Positions 48,001 to 58,100 of a stretch of DNA of 64,000 nt are shown here, piece after piece (the stretch's first letter is position 1; each line of letters begins with the position of its first letter). Below the pieces are notes generated by a model that was not told where the DNA came from, did no database searches, and was given only the letters and a program-made list of their open reading frames with translations. The DNA is from Axinella damicornis. Lineage: Eukaryota > Porifera > Demospongiae > Axinellida > Axinellidae. Made by a program: the position numbers and the translations under genes. Location: NCBI GenBank assembly GCA_963931865.1, contig OZ007510.1, positions 12,549,981-12,613,980 of the forward strand, written 5' to 3'.

Positions 48001-50579
48001 TGATACCACTCCTGAGTCAGCATATATACCCTGAGGTGGTATAAATGCTGACTCAGGAGTGGTATATATGCAAGCTCGTGCATGAAGCTCTCGAAACCGA
48101 TGCTTGAGGACATTCTGTAGTTCCCGGAACGCAGCATTCGATGTCTCTTGAAGCTTCAACAACGGTTGAGTAGGCTCCCTTCTTGAATTGATGAAGCGCT
48201 ATATGCAAGAAAGTAGTTGAGAAAGGCTACATGGTGTATAGGGCTTTCTGTCATCACGTCTGGCCTCCTTCACGAACACGCAAAGCCAATGACACAGCTC
48301 AGCCATATCGCTAGTGCAAAGCACTTCGATGGGGCATTTCTCATCGCTACATTTTGACATGTCAATTTAGCAGGAATGGGCAGAAACGCATTCCTGGGGT
48401 GACTGAAGTGCCCTTTCTGCCAAAATATGGAACAACGAACCAAAATTGGCAGAACCAGCACTCCTGGTGAGCGAAAGCACACCAAGGATACACAAGATCA
48501 AGTCTTGTCTGGTTTGCTACATGAGAGAGAGAGAGAAATCCACAGAAAAAATTTCTGGGACCAGCTGGGATTCGAACCCAAGACCTTCTACACAGAACAT
48601 TGAATTAAACCCCCAAGAGTCATGTGTGTTTAACACACACCTTTCAGCATTCAAAGCCTTTTGTATGGTGGTCGACAACGTGCTGGGAGATAATTGTGCC
48701 GGAGGCTGTGGTGGTGGACAGTGAGAGTGTCCGCTCAGGCAATGTGCTTGTACAGTCATTCCACCCAGGCCCGTAACCCCGTCCGCAGGGGATCTCCTCC
48801 ACCTTTAAGGCAGTGTAAAAACAAACGCGAGAGAGACAGCTGGAATTGGCTAAGTCCTATATAGCCTGCACTGCTATATGCAGACTTGCTTCCGCTCCTC
48901 TGCCCTGGGCCCAGTGGCTTAGTGGTAAGAGCGTCTGACTAGTACTCGGGTTCGAATCCCCACTGGTCCCAGAAATGTTTTTTGAGGATTCCTCTCTCTC
49001 TCTCTCTCTCCAAAGCTTACATCAAACACCTGCCTACATAGAACATTGAATCAATTGTACTAGGCCTATAGGAATGAGATATAAAGCTGGGATTTGCACA
49101 ATTGTGATCAGCATGAATGGAGAATTTCAATGATGTTCATTCTACTGTTGGTAGAATTATGACCCCAAATCATAATAACCATGGATTATTAGCCTCGTAC
49201 TCAGGCCCACCCGCGGAACGCGGAAGAGGGTCTGGTGACACTTGGCAAAATTCCCGTATGTGCTCAGTCAGTATAATTGTGTAAGCGATTACATTCGTTA
49301 CTTGGGTGTATTCGACGGCAGGTAGCTGTTAGGGATGGCGAAGTAGAAAGTCCTTGCCAAGGAGCGACCAGAGGCGAGTCTTGAAAACTAGAACAGCGGT
49401 TTTATCAAACGGCTACACATTTCACGTGGTAAAGAATGTAATTACTATGGCAATGGATGAACGTGATTTGCCTACCCAAAATCAAGACTGCTAAGCTCAG
49501 CCACACAGGAATTTTGCCAAGTGTCATGAGGTTCCACTTCCGCGTTCCACATGTGGGCCTGCGTACGAGGCTAATGGATTCTAGCCTTTGGCCGACAGCG
49601 ATTTTTTACAAAAATGTGACTGAGATTAAAAATCATTCTAAGGACATCATCTGAAAGCTCTTTTTATGCTGACCACAATGACACAATTCACAGCTTCATA
49701 TCTCATTCACATACCCATACCTAATGCAACGTTCTCTTCCAAGTCTATTCCAAATACCGACTTTGGTTCATTGGTCCATTTGTGGCAGAAATGGCACATC
49801 AGTCACCCTATATACATGTAGAACAGGAGTGCTGTTTCTGCCAATTTAGGTTGAATTCCAAAATTGGCATGTGATTGGTAGAAAACGGTTTCCAAAAATG
49901 TGCCAAGTTTGGCACAAAAATAAACCTCGGTCACAAGGTCATCAGCAGTTTAGCTGCATAGTCATGTGGTTGTGGTTACAGGCAGTTTTGGACAGTCACA
50001 AGCTGTGACCCCGCTCGCTCTAATATGGCGTGGACTGGAGTGACCACCCTTTGTACCACAAGGGGAGGTCGCACCTGCACTCACAGCTGCGACCACGGGT
50101 CAAAACTTTGCTCTTTGCGCGGCTTGACTGTTGACTGTGCCTTTCAAGGCTTTGACTGTTGACCATGCTGATTTTCGGGCTTTGACTGTTGACTTAGCGA
50201 TAATATTCAGAAGAATGCATAGTGATTCCACCCCTTCCTTAGTAAACGGGCTGGCTGACCGGGCGTGGTATATATGTAACAGCTGTGAGGCTACTCTAAT
50301 TGTTGCCCACCTTAGCACTGCTTGCACTCTTGGAAGGTTCCAAGAGTTGTGCTCTGTACTTGGCTAGCTTGGCTTTCAGTAACCCCAGGTGATACTCCGT
50401 AGCTGAGGGTAGAAACATGAACAACGCAACGCAGTCTCAAGCTCAAGGATTTAGGGGAAGGGAGGCTTTAAATAGAATCATGCTGACCTGAAGGGCTCGA
50501 AAATGGAATCAGTACCTTTGTTCTTTTGTGTTCTCGAAATCTCCCTCTCGATTTCAGCAATCTTCTCTAGAATCCCCAT
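28008..50579 (-). CDS. DRG2: DRG2, developmentally regulated GTP-binding protein 2
   Basis: Obg-family TRAFAC GTPase that associates with ribosomes through a DFRP2-type partner. Thirteen exons on the minus strand join in phase: 50579-50516, 50402-50311, 46961-46890, 40293-40204, 40127-40067, 39783-39620, 39534-39444, 38902-38858, 36641-36589, 33707-33542, 31057-30993, 29226-29173, 28094-28008; 367 aa (human 364). Start [20 protein letters not shown]1 GFPSVGKS, split as GK|S by the 6.6-kb intron 3; G2-side [13 protein letters not shown]3 [29 protein letters not shown]4 YNKIDQ; TGS end [22 protein letters not shown]. The ending is DRG2-type rather than DRG1-type. Introns 2, 3, 8, 9 and 10 exceed 2 kb and hold most of the window's transposon debris, while introns 1, 4 and 6 are 76-113 bp. 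Confidence 0.95.
28212..28325 (+). repeat. Direct repeat TTGCTTAAGTACACTCCAG
   Basis: Two copies of a unit of about 45 bp (TTGCTTAAGTACACTCCAG, then TGGCTTATGTACACATAA) with a partial third. DRG2 intron 12. Confidence 0.7.
30865..30976. mobile_element. Foldback element, AGCCTCG family, extended palindrome
   Basis: Arms start TAGCCTCGTACCTAGG and end CCTGGGTATGAGGCTA. The interior CCCAGCATTTGTCACTTACA pairs with AAGCGACAAACGCTGGGG, so about 112 bp fold almost completely. It abuts the donor side of DRG2 exon 11. Confidence 0.75.
31484..32602 (+). repeat. 22-bp minisatellite with higher-order repeat, built from the foldback terminus
   Basis: About 50 tandem copies of a 22-bp unit, AGCCTGGGAATGAGGCTAGA plus AC, with AAAG/AATG and GGCC/AGCC variants. 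A 19-bp variant (CGCCTGAATGAGGCTAGAA) recurs at about 31769, 31854, 31939, 32045, 32153, 32260, 32367 and 32473. That gives super-units of 85 bp (19+3x22) and then about 107 bp (19+4x22). The unit equals the right arm of the AGCCTCG foldback family plus four bases. DRG2 intron 10. Confidence 0.9.
32823..33430 (+). mobile_element. TIR element (ACCGTATAGCGG ends) with an ORF remnant
   Basis: The left end, CACACCGTATAGCGGATAAT, and the right end, whose reverse complement reads ATACCGTATAGCGGGTAAT, are inverted repeats with AAATTTTCG words inside. Between them a frame from 32999 reads [20 protein letters not shown] and continues [17 protein letters not shown], then stops after 57 codons. The last motif (DP-AVAVVK---IVGH-P) recalls HIRAN-like ORFs common in invertebrate transposons. 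Non-autonomous element with a decayed gene fragment, in DRG2 intron 10. Confidence 0.6.
33473..33541 (-). repeat. (GT)n on the sense strand after the DRG2 exon 10 donor
   Basis: The plus strand reads CACACACACGCATGC repeats; in DRG2 sense this is a (GT)n run that starts at the donor of exon 10. Confidence 0.75.
33708..33895 (-). repeat. (CA)n on the sense strand before DRG2 exon 10
   Basis: The plus strand is a long (TG)n array with ATGTTTG interruptions. In the gene's sense it is (CA)n ending at the CACACAG acceptor of exon 10. Confidence 0.85.
34357..34419. mobile_element. Short foldback element, AGCCTCG family
   Basis: Ends TAGCCTCGTTCCCAGGCC and AGCCTGGGAATGAGGCTT, interior CAGCTTTTCATCGCTTACAG. 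Confidence 0.7.
34625..35345 (+). repeat. 101-bp tandem satellite, five units, one interrupted
   Basis: Units contain CTGGGAACTTCAAAGCACTG, then CACCTCCTTGCAGAACACC and CGCACACTGACACGCAACAC. The word AGCCTGGG (GGCCTGGG in the last unit) falls at about 34641, 34957, 35058, 35159 and 35260. Spacing is 101 bp except for the first gap of 316 bp, which is 101 + 213 + 2 and is explained by an inserted element. DRG2 intron 9. Confidence 0.9.
34723..34935. mobile_element. 213-bp MITE inserted at TA inside the 101-bp satellite
   Basis: Terminal inverted repeats of about 34 bp begin CTGTCGATTTCAC on both ends, with two mismatches over the arms. Flanking bases are TA on each side (34721-34722 and 34936-34937). 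Uninterrupted satellite units read CAGCTACACAAC at the same place with a single TA, so the TA target duplication is shown directly. TA duplication plus short TIRs suits the Tc1/mariner superfamily. Non-coding. Confidence 0.88.
37920..38170 (+). repeat. Imperfect tandem repeat with GCCACGCCCACTTTGAAT
   Basis: About four units of 55-61 bp contain GCCACGCCCACTTTGAAT and ACAGTTGTAAACAAGACAT. DRG2 intron 8. Confidence 0.7.
38542..38646. mobile_element. Short foldback element, AGCCTCG family
   Basis: Ends TAGCCTTGTTCCCAGGCCT and AGGCCTGGGAACAAGGCTA with a loop of about 65 bp. Confidence 0.7.
38903..39440 (-). repeat. Polypyrimidine satellite (sense strand) before DRG2 exon 8
   Basis: The plus strand is a G-rich purine array (GGGGAGAGGGAGTGGAGAGG units) with pure G runs of about 38 and 19 bp; in the gene's sense it is C/T-rich. 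It fills DRG2 intron 7 up to the CTCCAG acceptor of exon 8. Homopurine runs of this length favour triplex or quadruplex structure. Confidence 0.85.
39834..40035 (-). repeat. (CCCT)n on the sense strand before DRG2 exon 6
   Basis: The plus strand is (GGGA)n; in DRG2 sense it is (TCCC)n, ending about 50 bp before the CCCCTAG acceptor of exon 6. Confidence 0.85.
40898..40970. mobile_element. Short foldback element, AGCCTCG family
   Basis: Ends CAGCCTCGTTCCCAGGCTC and GGCTGGGAACGAGGCTA. Further half-copies lie at about 40419-40475 and 40780-40795. Confidence 0.65.
41959..42021. repeat. Hairpin, 24-bp arms
   Basis: CAAGAGCGCATAAGTAG plus GTCGCGC at the left pairs with GCGCGATCTACTTATGCGC plus TCTTG at the right, one mismatch, 15-bp loop. 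Confidence 0.85.
42853..42986. repeat. Large hairpin, ~46-bp arms
   Basis: The left arm from 42853 (AGACACTGAGACCAATGGGA) and right arm to 42986 (ending CTTGGTCTCAGTGTCT) are almost perfect reverse complements. The loop itself is palindromic around CCTCGCTGCGCTCGGG, so nearly all of the 134 bp can fold. Confidence 0.9.
44450..46069 (+). pseudogene. Non-LTR retrotransposon (LINE) reverse-transcriptase relic
   Basis: The conserved reverse-transcriptase run is plain: [20 protein letters not shown], then [16 protein letters not shown] (motif A), [11 protein letters not shown] (motif B), AYADDLAL (YxDD), and after a frameshift [14 protein letters not shown] further block at 45716-46069 includes [20 protein letters not shown]. 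The frame breaks at 45049-45053, where one T is missing from CTTT(T)A, giving a stop just after YADD. Another frame change precedes NYRG near 44520. The 5' part (endonuclease) is absent. Dead 5'-truncated copy, in DRG2 intron 3 on the opposite strand. Confidence 0.85.
46325..46440. mobile_element. Small TIR element, ~23-bp arms
   Basis: TATTGGTCCAGCAGGAAGTA at the left pairs with TACTTCCTGCCGGACCAATA at the right; about 70 bp of unrelated sequence between. Confidence 0.75.
46537..46866. mobile_element. TIR element, ~80-bp arms
   Basis: The left arm has AGGAGCGCATGAGCCACCGA, then GGCGGCAAGGAGC and GTAGTAGTCC; the right arm repeats these in reverse complement up to 46866. About 330 bp in total, non-coding. 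Its right end lies about 24 bp from DRG2 exon 3. Confidence 0.85.
47794..47945. repeat. Hairpin element, ~65-bp arms
   Basis: GTCTACTGTGGTATTTTGGA and CGCAATGCAGTCAGGAAG at the left pair with CTTCCTGACTGCATTG and CCCAAATACCACAGTGGACC at the right; loop of about 12-20 bp. DRG2 intron 2. Confidence 0.85.
48003..48068. repeat. Hairpin, ~23-bp arms
   Basis: TACCACTCCTGAGTCAGCAT and ATGCTGACTCAGGAGTGGTA are exact reverse complements with an 18-bp loop. Confidence 0.85.
48520..48600 (-). mobile_element. tRNA-like SINE fragment with (TC)n tail, reverse strand
   Basis: On the minus strand it reads a B box GGTTCGAATCC (48578-48568), CAGCTGGTCCCAGAAATTTT, then (TC)n. The end is shared with the plus-strand copy at 48903-49012. 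Confidence 0.6.
48903..49012 (+). mobile_element. tRNA-derived SINE with (CT)n tail
   Basis: GGGCCCAGTGGCTTAGTGG gives an A box and GGTTCGAATCC (48949-48959) a B box. GGGCCCA can pair with TGGTCCC in six of seven positions, like an acceptor stem, but the anticodon arm is about 8 nt too short for a tRNA. The tail CCAGAAATGTTTTTTGAGG and (CT)n is shared with the reverse copy at 48520-48600. Confidence 0.65.
49190..49575 (+). mobile_element. Full-length foldback element, AGCCTCG family (copy 2)
   Basis: Ends TTAGCCTCGTACTCAGGCCC and GGGCCTGCGTACGAGGCTAA; the inverted termini extend about 75 bp through TGACACTTGGCAAAATTCC. The interior (AGTCCTTGCCAAGGAGCGAC) matches copy 1 at 1194-1556 in inverted orientation. 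It lies inside the composite element at 48340-49940. No open frame of note. Confidence 0.8.
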
Positions 50580-50901
50580 CTTTGTACCCTGGCCTGGGAG
50601 CTGCCGCACGCGCTCACTTCCAAATTAAATTAGGACTCAGAAATTGGCGGGATTTACTCCGTGCAGCTCGCAGAAGTTAATTTCTTGCAGCTGCTGCTAC
50701 AAATCTAAGCTAGCTGTAGGTGAGCCAGAAGTCCGTGCTTATGATTTGTTGTGCGTTATTGCGTGTTGCTTTTCCATCCTCCCTGCTCACAGAGACTGGT
50801 TCAACACAGAAGGGCTGCTAATGGCATAAATCCAGCAATGTTACGGGGGTATTAGATTTGGTCCCACGTTTGAGTGTATGCTTGTGACCTCCAGATCTAG
50901 A
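50580..50901. promoter_or_regulatory. Divergent DRG2/myosin intergenic promoter region
   Basis: The start codons of DRG2 (50579, minus) and the myosin (50902, plus) are 322 bp apart. An inverted CCAAT box overlaps an E2F-like word in ATTGGCGGGA at about 50643-50652. No TATA box is clear. The call is by position and motif. Confidence 0.5.
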
Positions 50902-52305
50902 ATGAGCATTGCAGTGGTAAGTTGTCTGGTGGCTGGCCTGGGGAGGGGTTCGATGACCTGATGCTGCATGATGTCTGGAAGCTTATGCAAAGCTACTGTG
51001 AAGCCCCACCCCCCTCACAAAATGCTAGTGTTGGATAATTGCCAGCTCTAAGCCCCCAGATCAATCATTGGAGTAGACAACTGGTCTGGTGCTAGAGTGG
51101 TAAACTGTTTGGTTTTTTTCTTGTGTTCACTGCTAAACAGGGCCAGACTGTTTGGTACGAAGGAGACGGAGGCTACCTTCTTCCAGGGAAGGTGGTCCGT
51201 GCAGATACACACAGAAAAACTCTCGTAGTGCAAGATGTGGGAAGCTCAGAGGTATATCCAGTGATGCAATGCAGTGGAGCAGAGGATATTATGCATAGAT
51301 ACGTACAACTTAATTCTCGCTTGTTGGACTCTGCATGTTGAGTACCATACCTCTGTGTGCTGCAACCAGTAAGCGCAGTAAGCGTTCAGTTTGCTGGTTG
51401 CAGTTTGTTGACTGCCACCGTTTGGGGTTCGTCCCATACAAAGTGTTAAAGCCTGTCCTAAGGTTTAAATAAAATGATGGAATCCTGGCTGACAACCGAG
51501 TTGTGTGTATACATAAATACCCTCTACTCTAAGCAAGAGGTCCAGTAGCTCAAGTGCATGGTAAGAGCATTCTCAGAAGACCCAGGTTCTGGTCCTCAGT
51601 TCTTTCTTTTCATCTAACATCCAACCATGCAATTATTGGGCTGGAACAAAGTGATGAACTGCATTGTATCTCTCGTGCAGGTATGCTCCGTTCCAGTGAA
51701 GAGTGTTCGGCCTCGTGACGAGGGTGGCACCACGGGACTAGAGGACATGATACAGCTGAGGTAATGCTTACCAGCAAACTGAACACTTCAAGGTTTAATG
51801 GTTGTTCTAATAGTCGATCGTAATCTCCAGTAGTCTCTAGTAATCTCCAGTACTCTCTAGTAATCTCCAGTACTCTCTAGTAATCTCCAGTACTCTCTAG
51901 CAAACTCTATTAATCTCTAGTAACCTCTAGTAGTCTCTAATAGTCTTTAATAGTATCTAGTAGTCTCTAGTAATCTCTAATAGTATCTAGTAATCTCTAG
52001 TATATTATGCACATTCTGTTCTTGCAGTGACCTACATGAGGGGGCGTTGATTTACAACATCAAGAAACGATTTACCAGGAGCCTCATATACGTGAGTTGC
52101 CTGGGTGGAGAGTAGACCTGTGTGAGCTTCCTCTTCCTCATTGGCTGCACGTAATTTATTTGTCACACAGACCTACACTGGCAGTATTCTGGTTGCGGTG
52201 AACCCCTATCAGGTGTTTGACGTCTATGGTGTGGAGGTCGTGCATCAGTATGAGGGGCAACTCATCGGGAAGCTGCCCCCGTAAGTCCAGCCCTAGCCCT
52301 AGCTA

Positions 52306-52339
<34 letters not shown>

Positions 52340-55053
52340 ACCATATATACTAGACTGGAAGAGGAGTGATTCTCCACTGTAACCTCATTCCCAGTCCCTC
52401 AGTCTTGGGGGTGCATGTGGTTGGAATGAAGCTATCTCCACCCTTGCTGCTAGCCTCGTTCCCAGGCCGCTGCACATGACCTGGGAATGAGGCTACCCTT
52501 GCTGCTTGAGTTAGAATGGAATATGGTTTGTGAAGGCATGGTTAAGCTCTAAAGCTCAACCATCTCGAGCTAACCCTGGAACGCCTACAAGCTGTCTAAT
52601 TTGAACCCTCGGCAGTATGTACCACACCCTCCCCATGTGTGTGACTGTGTGCATAGCCTTGAAGAGGGATTAAAGCAAGGAGACGGTATCTCCTCCCTTA
52701 AATTGTTGATACGTAGTTATGTATCCATGCTAACTGCTCAATATCTTTCCCAGGCACATCTTTGCCATTGCCAGTTCGGCGTACTCACACATGAGGGCAA
52801 GCCAAGGAGACCAGTGTCTGGTTGTCAGGTCTGTGATATCTAGACAGAGTTGCTGTCCAAAGTGTTTGGCGTTAGGTACATGTAGTACCGTATCTGCCGA
52901 GGTGAAGTCATTCTCTTGTGTAGGCCAGTATGCTGATAGGCATTCCAATGGGTGAAATGGGAGTGACGCATTCTCTGTTCATGTAACTACACGATTGTAC
53001 ATGCTATTGGAGTGCGTGTAGATTCAGCTAGACTAAAGATCTTTTGTGACAGTGTGTACGTGTAGCCTTGTCCCCCCAGCTTTTGTCGCATACTGTATGG
53101 TATGCAACAAGATAGGGAGGAGCCTGGGAGCGGGTCTATGTACATGTATGTGTGATAGTGTATTCTCTGCATGCAGTGGTGAGAGTGGTGCGGGTAAGAC
53201 GGAGACCACCAAGCTTGTGCTGCAGTACATGGCTGCAGTCAACAAGTCCTCCTCAAATCTCATCTCAGAACAGGCAAGCAAGCAGGGACACAAGTAGTAG
53301 AGATGTAATCCTGCAATTAGTGAGGGAAGAGAAATGCCACTCGGTAGTGTAGCCAAGGCCATTAATCAATAGTGGAACGAAATCAACCTCATACAGATCC
53401 TGGAGGCCACCCCTCTGCTGGAGGCATTTGGCAATGCTAAGACAGTGAGGAACAACAACTCAAGCCGGTTTGGAAAGTACCTCGAGGTCTACTTTGATAA
53501 AAGGCAAGCACAGAGATTAAATGTGTGATGCGAACATTCTTCCAGTTGATCCTCCCTCCCCTCCCTTTCTGTCCTCCTCTCCCTCCCCTCCTCCTCTCCC
53601 TCCCCTCCTCCTCTCCCTCCCCTCCTCCTCTCCCTCCCCTCCCCCTCCTCCTCTCCCTCCCCTCCTCCTCTCCCTCCCCTCTCCTCTCCCTCCCCTCCTC
53701 ATCTCCCTCCCCTCCTCCTCTCCCTCCCCTCCTCCTCTCCCTCCCCTCCTCTCCCTCCCCTCCTCCTCTCCCTCCCCTCCTCCTCTCCCTCCCCTCCTCC
53801 TCTCCCTCCCCTCCTCCTCTCCCTCCCCTCCTCCTCTCCCTCCCCTCCTCCTCTCCCTCCCCTCCTCCTCTCCCTCCCCTCCTCCTCTCCCTACCCTCCT
53901 CCTCTCCCTCCCCTCCTCCTCTCCCTCCCCTTCTCTCCCTCCCCTCCTCCTCTCCCTCCCCTTCTCCTCTCCCTCCCCTCCTCCTCTCCCTCCCCTCCTC
54001 CTCTCCCTCCCCTCCTCCTCTCCCTCACCGCCTCCTCTCCCTCCCCTCCTCCTTTCCCTTCCCTCTTCCCCCTTCCTCCTACCCCTTCCCCTCTCCTCTC
54101 CCTTTCTTCCTCCTCTCCTCCCCCTCCTCCAACCCCCCTCTCACTCCTCCAAACCCCTTCTCCAGTGGTATAATCAGTGGTGCCAAGACCTCTGAGTACC
54201 TCCTGGAGAAGTCTCGCATTGTAAACCAGGCCAGGGGAGAGAGGAACTACCACGTGTTCTATGAGATGCTCTGGGGACTGCCACCTGAGGAACTGGAAAC
54301 GTATGGCCTCACTTGCCCGGACGACTACTTCTACCTCAACCAGGTGACTTTGCAGAAGTTCCACACTAACCTATGGCTAGCAGGCCAAATAATTCTTACA
54401 GCGAGGGTATACTCCCAGCCTTCCCCTACCTTCTGTTTGGTCCGTTATCTTTTGTACTCCCTTTATGAGGTCACTACTGTCTTTCATTTGTACACTCGGG
54501 AAAGACCCTGGTATGGGTGTAGACCCGATGCTCAACCCTTCATACGTACACGTCTAGACATGTCATACGTAGATGCAATGTTCCTGTCGTCTCTACAGTG
54601 GGAAGTATTATTATATAGAATCCACTGGCCTGTGAATTCTTAATTGCTCTGTAGGGAGGGGCGTGTGAACTACCAGGCAAGGATGATGCCAGGGATTTCA
54701 AGAGACTAACCTCAGCTATGGAGCTGCTGGGAATACAGGTAACAGGTATCTGACCTACATACACTTTGACGTTGGTATGGACCAGTTACCATGAGTACCG
54801 ATGTGTAGACTACTTGCTCTGTTGTTCTCTTTTTGTTTAGGGTGAGGAGAAAGAGGCCATCTTCAGGATCCTGGCCGCTGTGCTCCACCTGGGAAACATG
54901 TACTTTGGCTCAGCTGATGTACGTACTTGTATTGCTGTAATCTTGCTGTAGCTACTGGTATTGTAGTTTATGTATGCACTCACATGCACTGCGGACAAGT
55001 TGATATAAGAACAAAATGGAGAAATGCTGAAGCTGACAATGTCATCACACACA

Positions 55054-55102
<49 letters not shown>

Positions 55103-58100
55103 ACACCTGCTCAGCAAAATGGTCAGGAGGCTGCAGTGGTGGAAAGCCCCACCCAACTGCAGTCCATCGCTAACCTCCTCTCAGGCCCAGTGGAGAAGTA
55201 CAAAGTCTCCCTCACAAACAAGATCACTGTACGTGCCTGCTCATTGCTGATTGCTTCTTCCTCAGTGTTGTGCAACATGGACTTCATCCAACCTCCCACG
55301 TAGGTCATGAGAGGTGAAATGTTCTACTCTCCTCTCAATGTTGGCCAAGCTCTGGATACAAGGTTGGCATGCAATCTTATGGATCCAGTACACCTTTCCA
55401 ACTTCTGTGCTCCCACCTCGGTGTCCCTCTCCTCCTCCCCCCGTCTGTTCCTCTCCCCTCCCTCCCTTCTCCCCCTCCCCCCTCCCCTCCCTTCATCTTC
55501 ATTGTCCTTATTTCTTCTTCCACCCACCCCCCCCCCCCCCCCATTTCAGGGATGCTCTGGCAAAGGCTCTTTATTCCTATTTGTTCACATGGCTAGTGTC
55601 TCGCATTAACGGCATCACTTGCAGGCAAGAAAAACACTCCTCCATCGCAGTGCTGGATATCTTTGGGTTTGAGGTATGCACAGTATTGGCACAGTGTGAC
55701 TAGATAGACTCTCCAGAACTTGCAAGGGTATGAAATTGAAAAGTAGATGTTGGACCTGTAATATTAGTCCTTTACAAGGGCCCCATTCCCTACCTTCAGT
55801 GTATACACTTTGCATGGAAAATGTACAAAGAAGGACAAACATGCTCTTCCACCCTTCTCCCCATCGTTCCCCAGGACTTTGAGGTGAACAGTCTTGAGCA
55901 GCTGTGCATCAACTTTGCCAACGAGCAGCTGCAGTTCTACTTCAACCAGCACATCTTCCAGTTGGAGCAGGAAGAGTATGCCAGGGAAGGCATCCGATGG
56001 GAGGCTGTGGAGTTCCGGGACAACCAGCCTTGTCTTGACCTCATCTGCAGGAGGCCCCTTGGTGTTCTCCACCTCCTGGACGATGAAAGCAACTTCCCCA
56101 AGGTGCACTAGCTTTTTTTCCACACCAGGAGTAGTTTGTGCTGTACAACAACTGCGGGATTATTGTTTGATACACTGACATGAACCACAGTATTCTCGGG
56201 AGTGCTTGCAGTACTCGTTCCCCTTCCGAGTGCCTGGTAATGAGGCTACTGTGTTCAACTAACATGATTGGGCACTTGTACATTCCCATGGGATGCAGAA
56301 TGTGTCTACAGATTGATGTTTTCACAAAAACGGTTATCGTTAGCCTGCTCTCATCTAGCCTTACTTCTCAGGCCATTCCCACTACTACTATTTTATCACT
56401 TGCTTGCAGTGGAGAAACTTGAGAGGAGGCAATAATGCAATTAGAGTATACGTTACCTTGCTAACGAAAATTATCTCTTGGACAAAGACGGTGTAGTTGG
56501 CAAGAGCTACTTTACTTGCAACATTTAATCATCAGGCACAGAGCATGCCTGAAGATGATTACAAGAGTTGATCAAAACATCAAACTACCATCATCGCCCA
56601 AGAAATATCTAAACTGTTGTTTGCTTTTGTTCTCATGCACAGGCAACAGACATCTCCTTCCTGGAGAAGAGCCACAAGGAGCACTCGGGCAACCCCCACT
56701 ACGTGCAGCCCAAGCAGAGGGTGGCCCGGTTTGGGATCAGGCACTATGCTGGTCTGGTCTGGTACCAGGTGAGTGTGTACATTACCCAAACCCACCACTT
56801 CTCATATTACTTTTGCTGTGTACTGTATGTATGCATGTATAGGTGAATATGTTCCTGGACAAGAATCGTGACATGCTCAGGCCTGACCTGTTGGATCTAC
56901 TGCAGGGGAGCAAGTCAAAGGTATGTAGTACCTACACTGAACTGGAGAGAGCTGGTTGGAGAAAGAGCTTGCACATTGCAGTGCCAGCTTGCCAGCAGCT
57001 GGGGAATGGTCCTTCTTGGTACTCTGTGCATATACTAACTTTGGGGGCATGCAACATAAATTCAGCTGCTCCCCCAAACAGTATACTTTGAGAATGGTCA
57101 GTATATAGATGAAGGGGTGAACTCTTACACGTATGTATTATAATATAGCTAGCGCATTTAACAGCCTGTACCTTCATCACAGAGCCATTAGTGCGAAGGG
57201 GATCTGTTTCTCACATTATATGTATGTACGTACGTACGTATGTACGTACGTGTGTCATACTCAGGAATGTTGATAACGCGTAGAGGTTCCTGCCGGCCAA
57301 TTGAGTTTTTATTTGCTACAAGGACACAATGGTGCAAGATTTGAGACTCAGATTAGTGGATGAGCATGCGGTGCCTCCAGGGCTTGCAGAGCTCGAGCAG
57401 CTACACATGGAGTCCAACAATGAGCGCAGTTGACATCTGTTTATACTGCAACTCCACAATAGTCTCATGCAGCCAGAGGCTAGGGTACAAGTGAGCGGAG
57501 CCTTCAGGGCTTGTAGAGCTAGAGCAGCTATATGTGGAGTCAAACAGTGAGTGTAATCTTTATCTCTGCTCCACACTCTCCAACTCACACCAGCTAGACC
57601 ATGTAGATACTGTAGACTACTCGCAAGCATGTGGTCAGGTCACACGTACGTATGCGGCATGCGCAGGGCATGGTGCGGATATGAATTCCTAGTAATTTTC
57701 TCCCCTCTCCCCTCCCCCTCTCCCCCTTCCCTCCCCCTCTCCACCCTCCCTCCCCCTCTCCCCCCTCCCCCTCCCCTCCCCCTCCTCTCTCTCTCCCCCC
57801 CCCCCCCCCCCCCCCCCCCCTCCCATCTCGCCCCTTCCCCCTCCAACTTCAGTTCATCTCAACTCTGTTTTCTAGTGATGAGCCAGGAGGCCCATCCTCC
57901 TCTCAACGTACTAGAACCCCCACCACCACACCCACCAGGAAGAGGGCTCCTACCGTGGCCTCCAAGTTCTCACTGTCCCTCAGTCACCTCATCACAGCCA
58001 TGTCCAAGTGAGGGAGGGAGAGCCAACCAGTACAATGCAATCCTCATTCTTCCTGTGCTTCTCTTTTCCAGGTGCCATCCCTATTTTGTCAGATGCATCA

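Larger units (their letters stand above)
48340..49940 (+). mobile_element. Composite element with inverted ends, copy 1 (second at 61270-63160)
   Basis: The left part holds GGAACAACGAACCAAAATTGG, then GCACTCCTGGTGAGCG and AGTCTTGTCTGGTTTGCTAC; the right part holds AGCCTTTGGCCGACAGCG, then TTGGTTCATTGG and GGAGTGCTGTTTCTGCCAAT. These blocks recur in the same order at 61270-63160. The outer parts are imperfect inverted repeats of each other (about 100 bp). The copy is nested: it contains two SINE-like pieces and a full AGCCTCG foldback element that copy 2 lacks at those positions. No transposase seen. Confidence 0.6.

Noticed and set aside
48903..48975. Functional tRNA gene
   Set aside because: A and B boxes and an acceptor-like stem exist, but the anticodon arm is too short and a second truncated copy shares its tail, so a SINE is the better reading.
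53525..54643. Long open frame of 372 codons across the CT satellite joined to a myosin exon
   Set aside because: Most of it is Pro/Leu/Ser translation of an intronic repeat; the real exon is 54166-54343, bounded by an AG acceptor and GT donor that fit the motor alignment.
57615..57636. Short exon candidate (act act cgc aag cat gtg gtc ag) for the missing myosin loop-2 exon
   Set aside because: Phase fits both neighbours, but the peptide lacks the usual hydrophobic motif and the call cannot be separated from chance.
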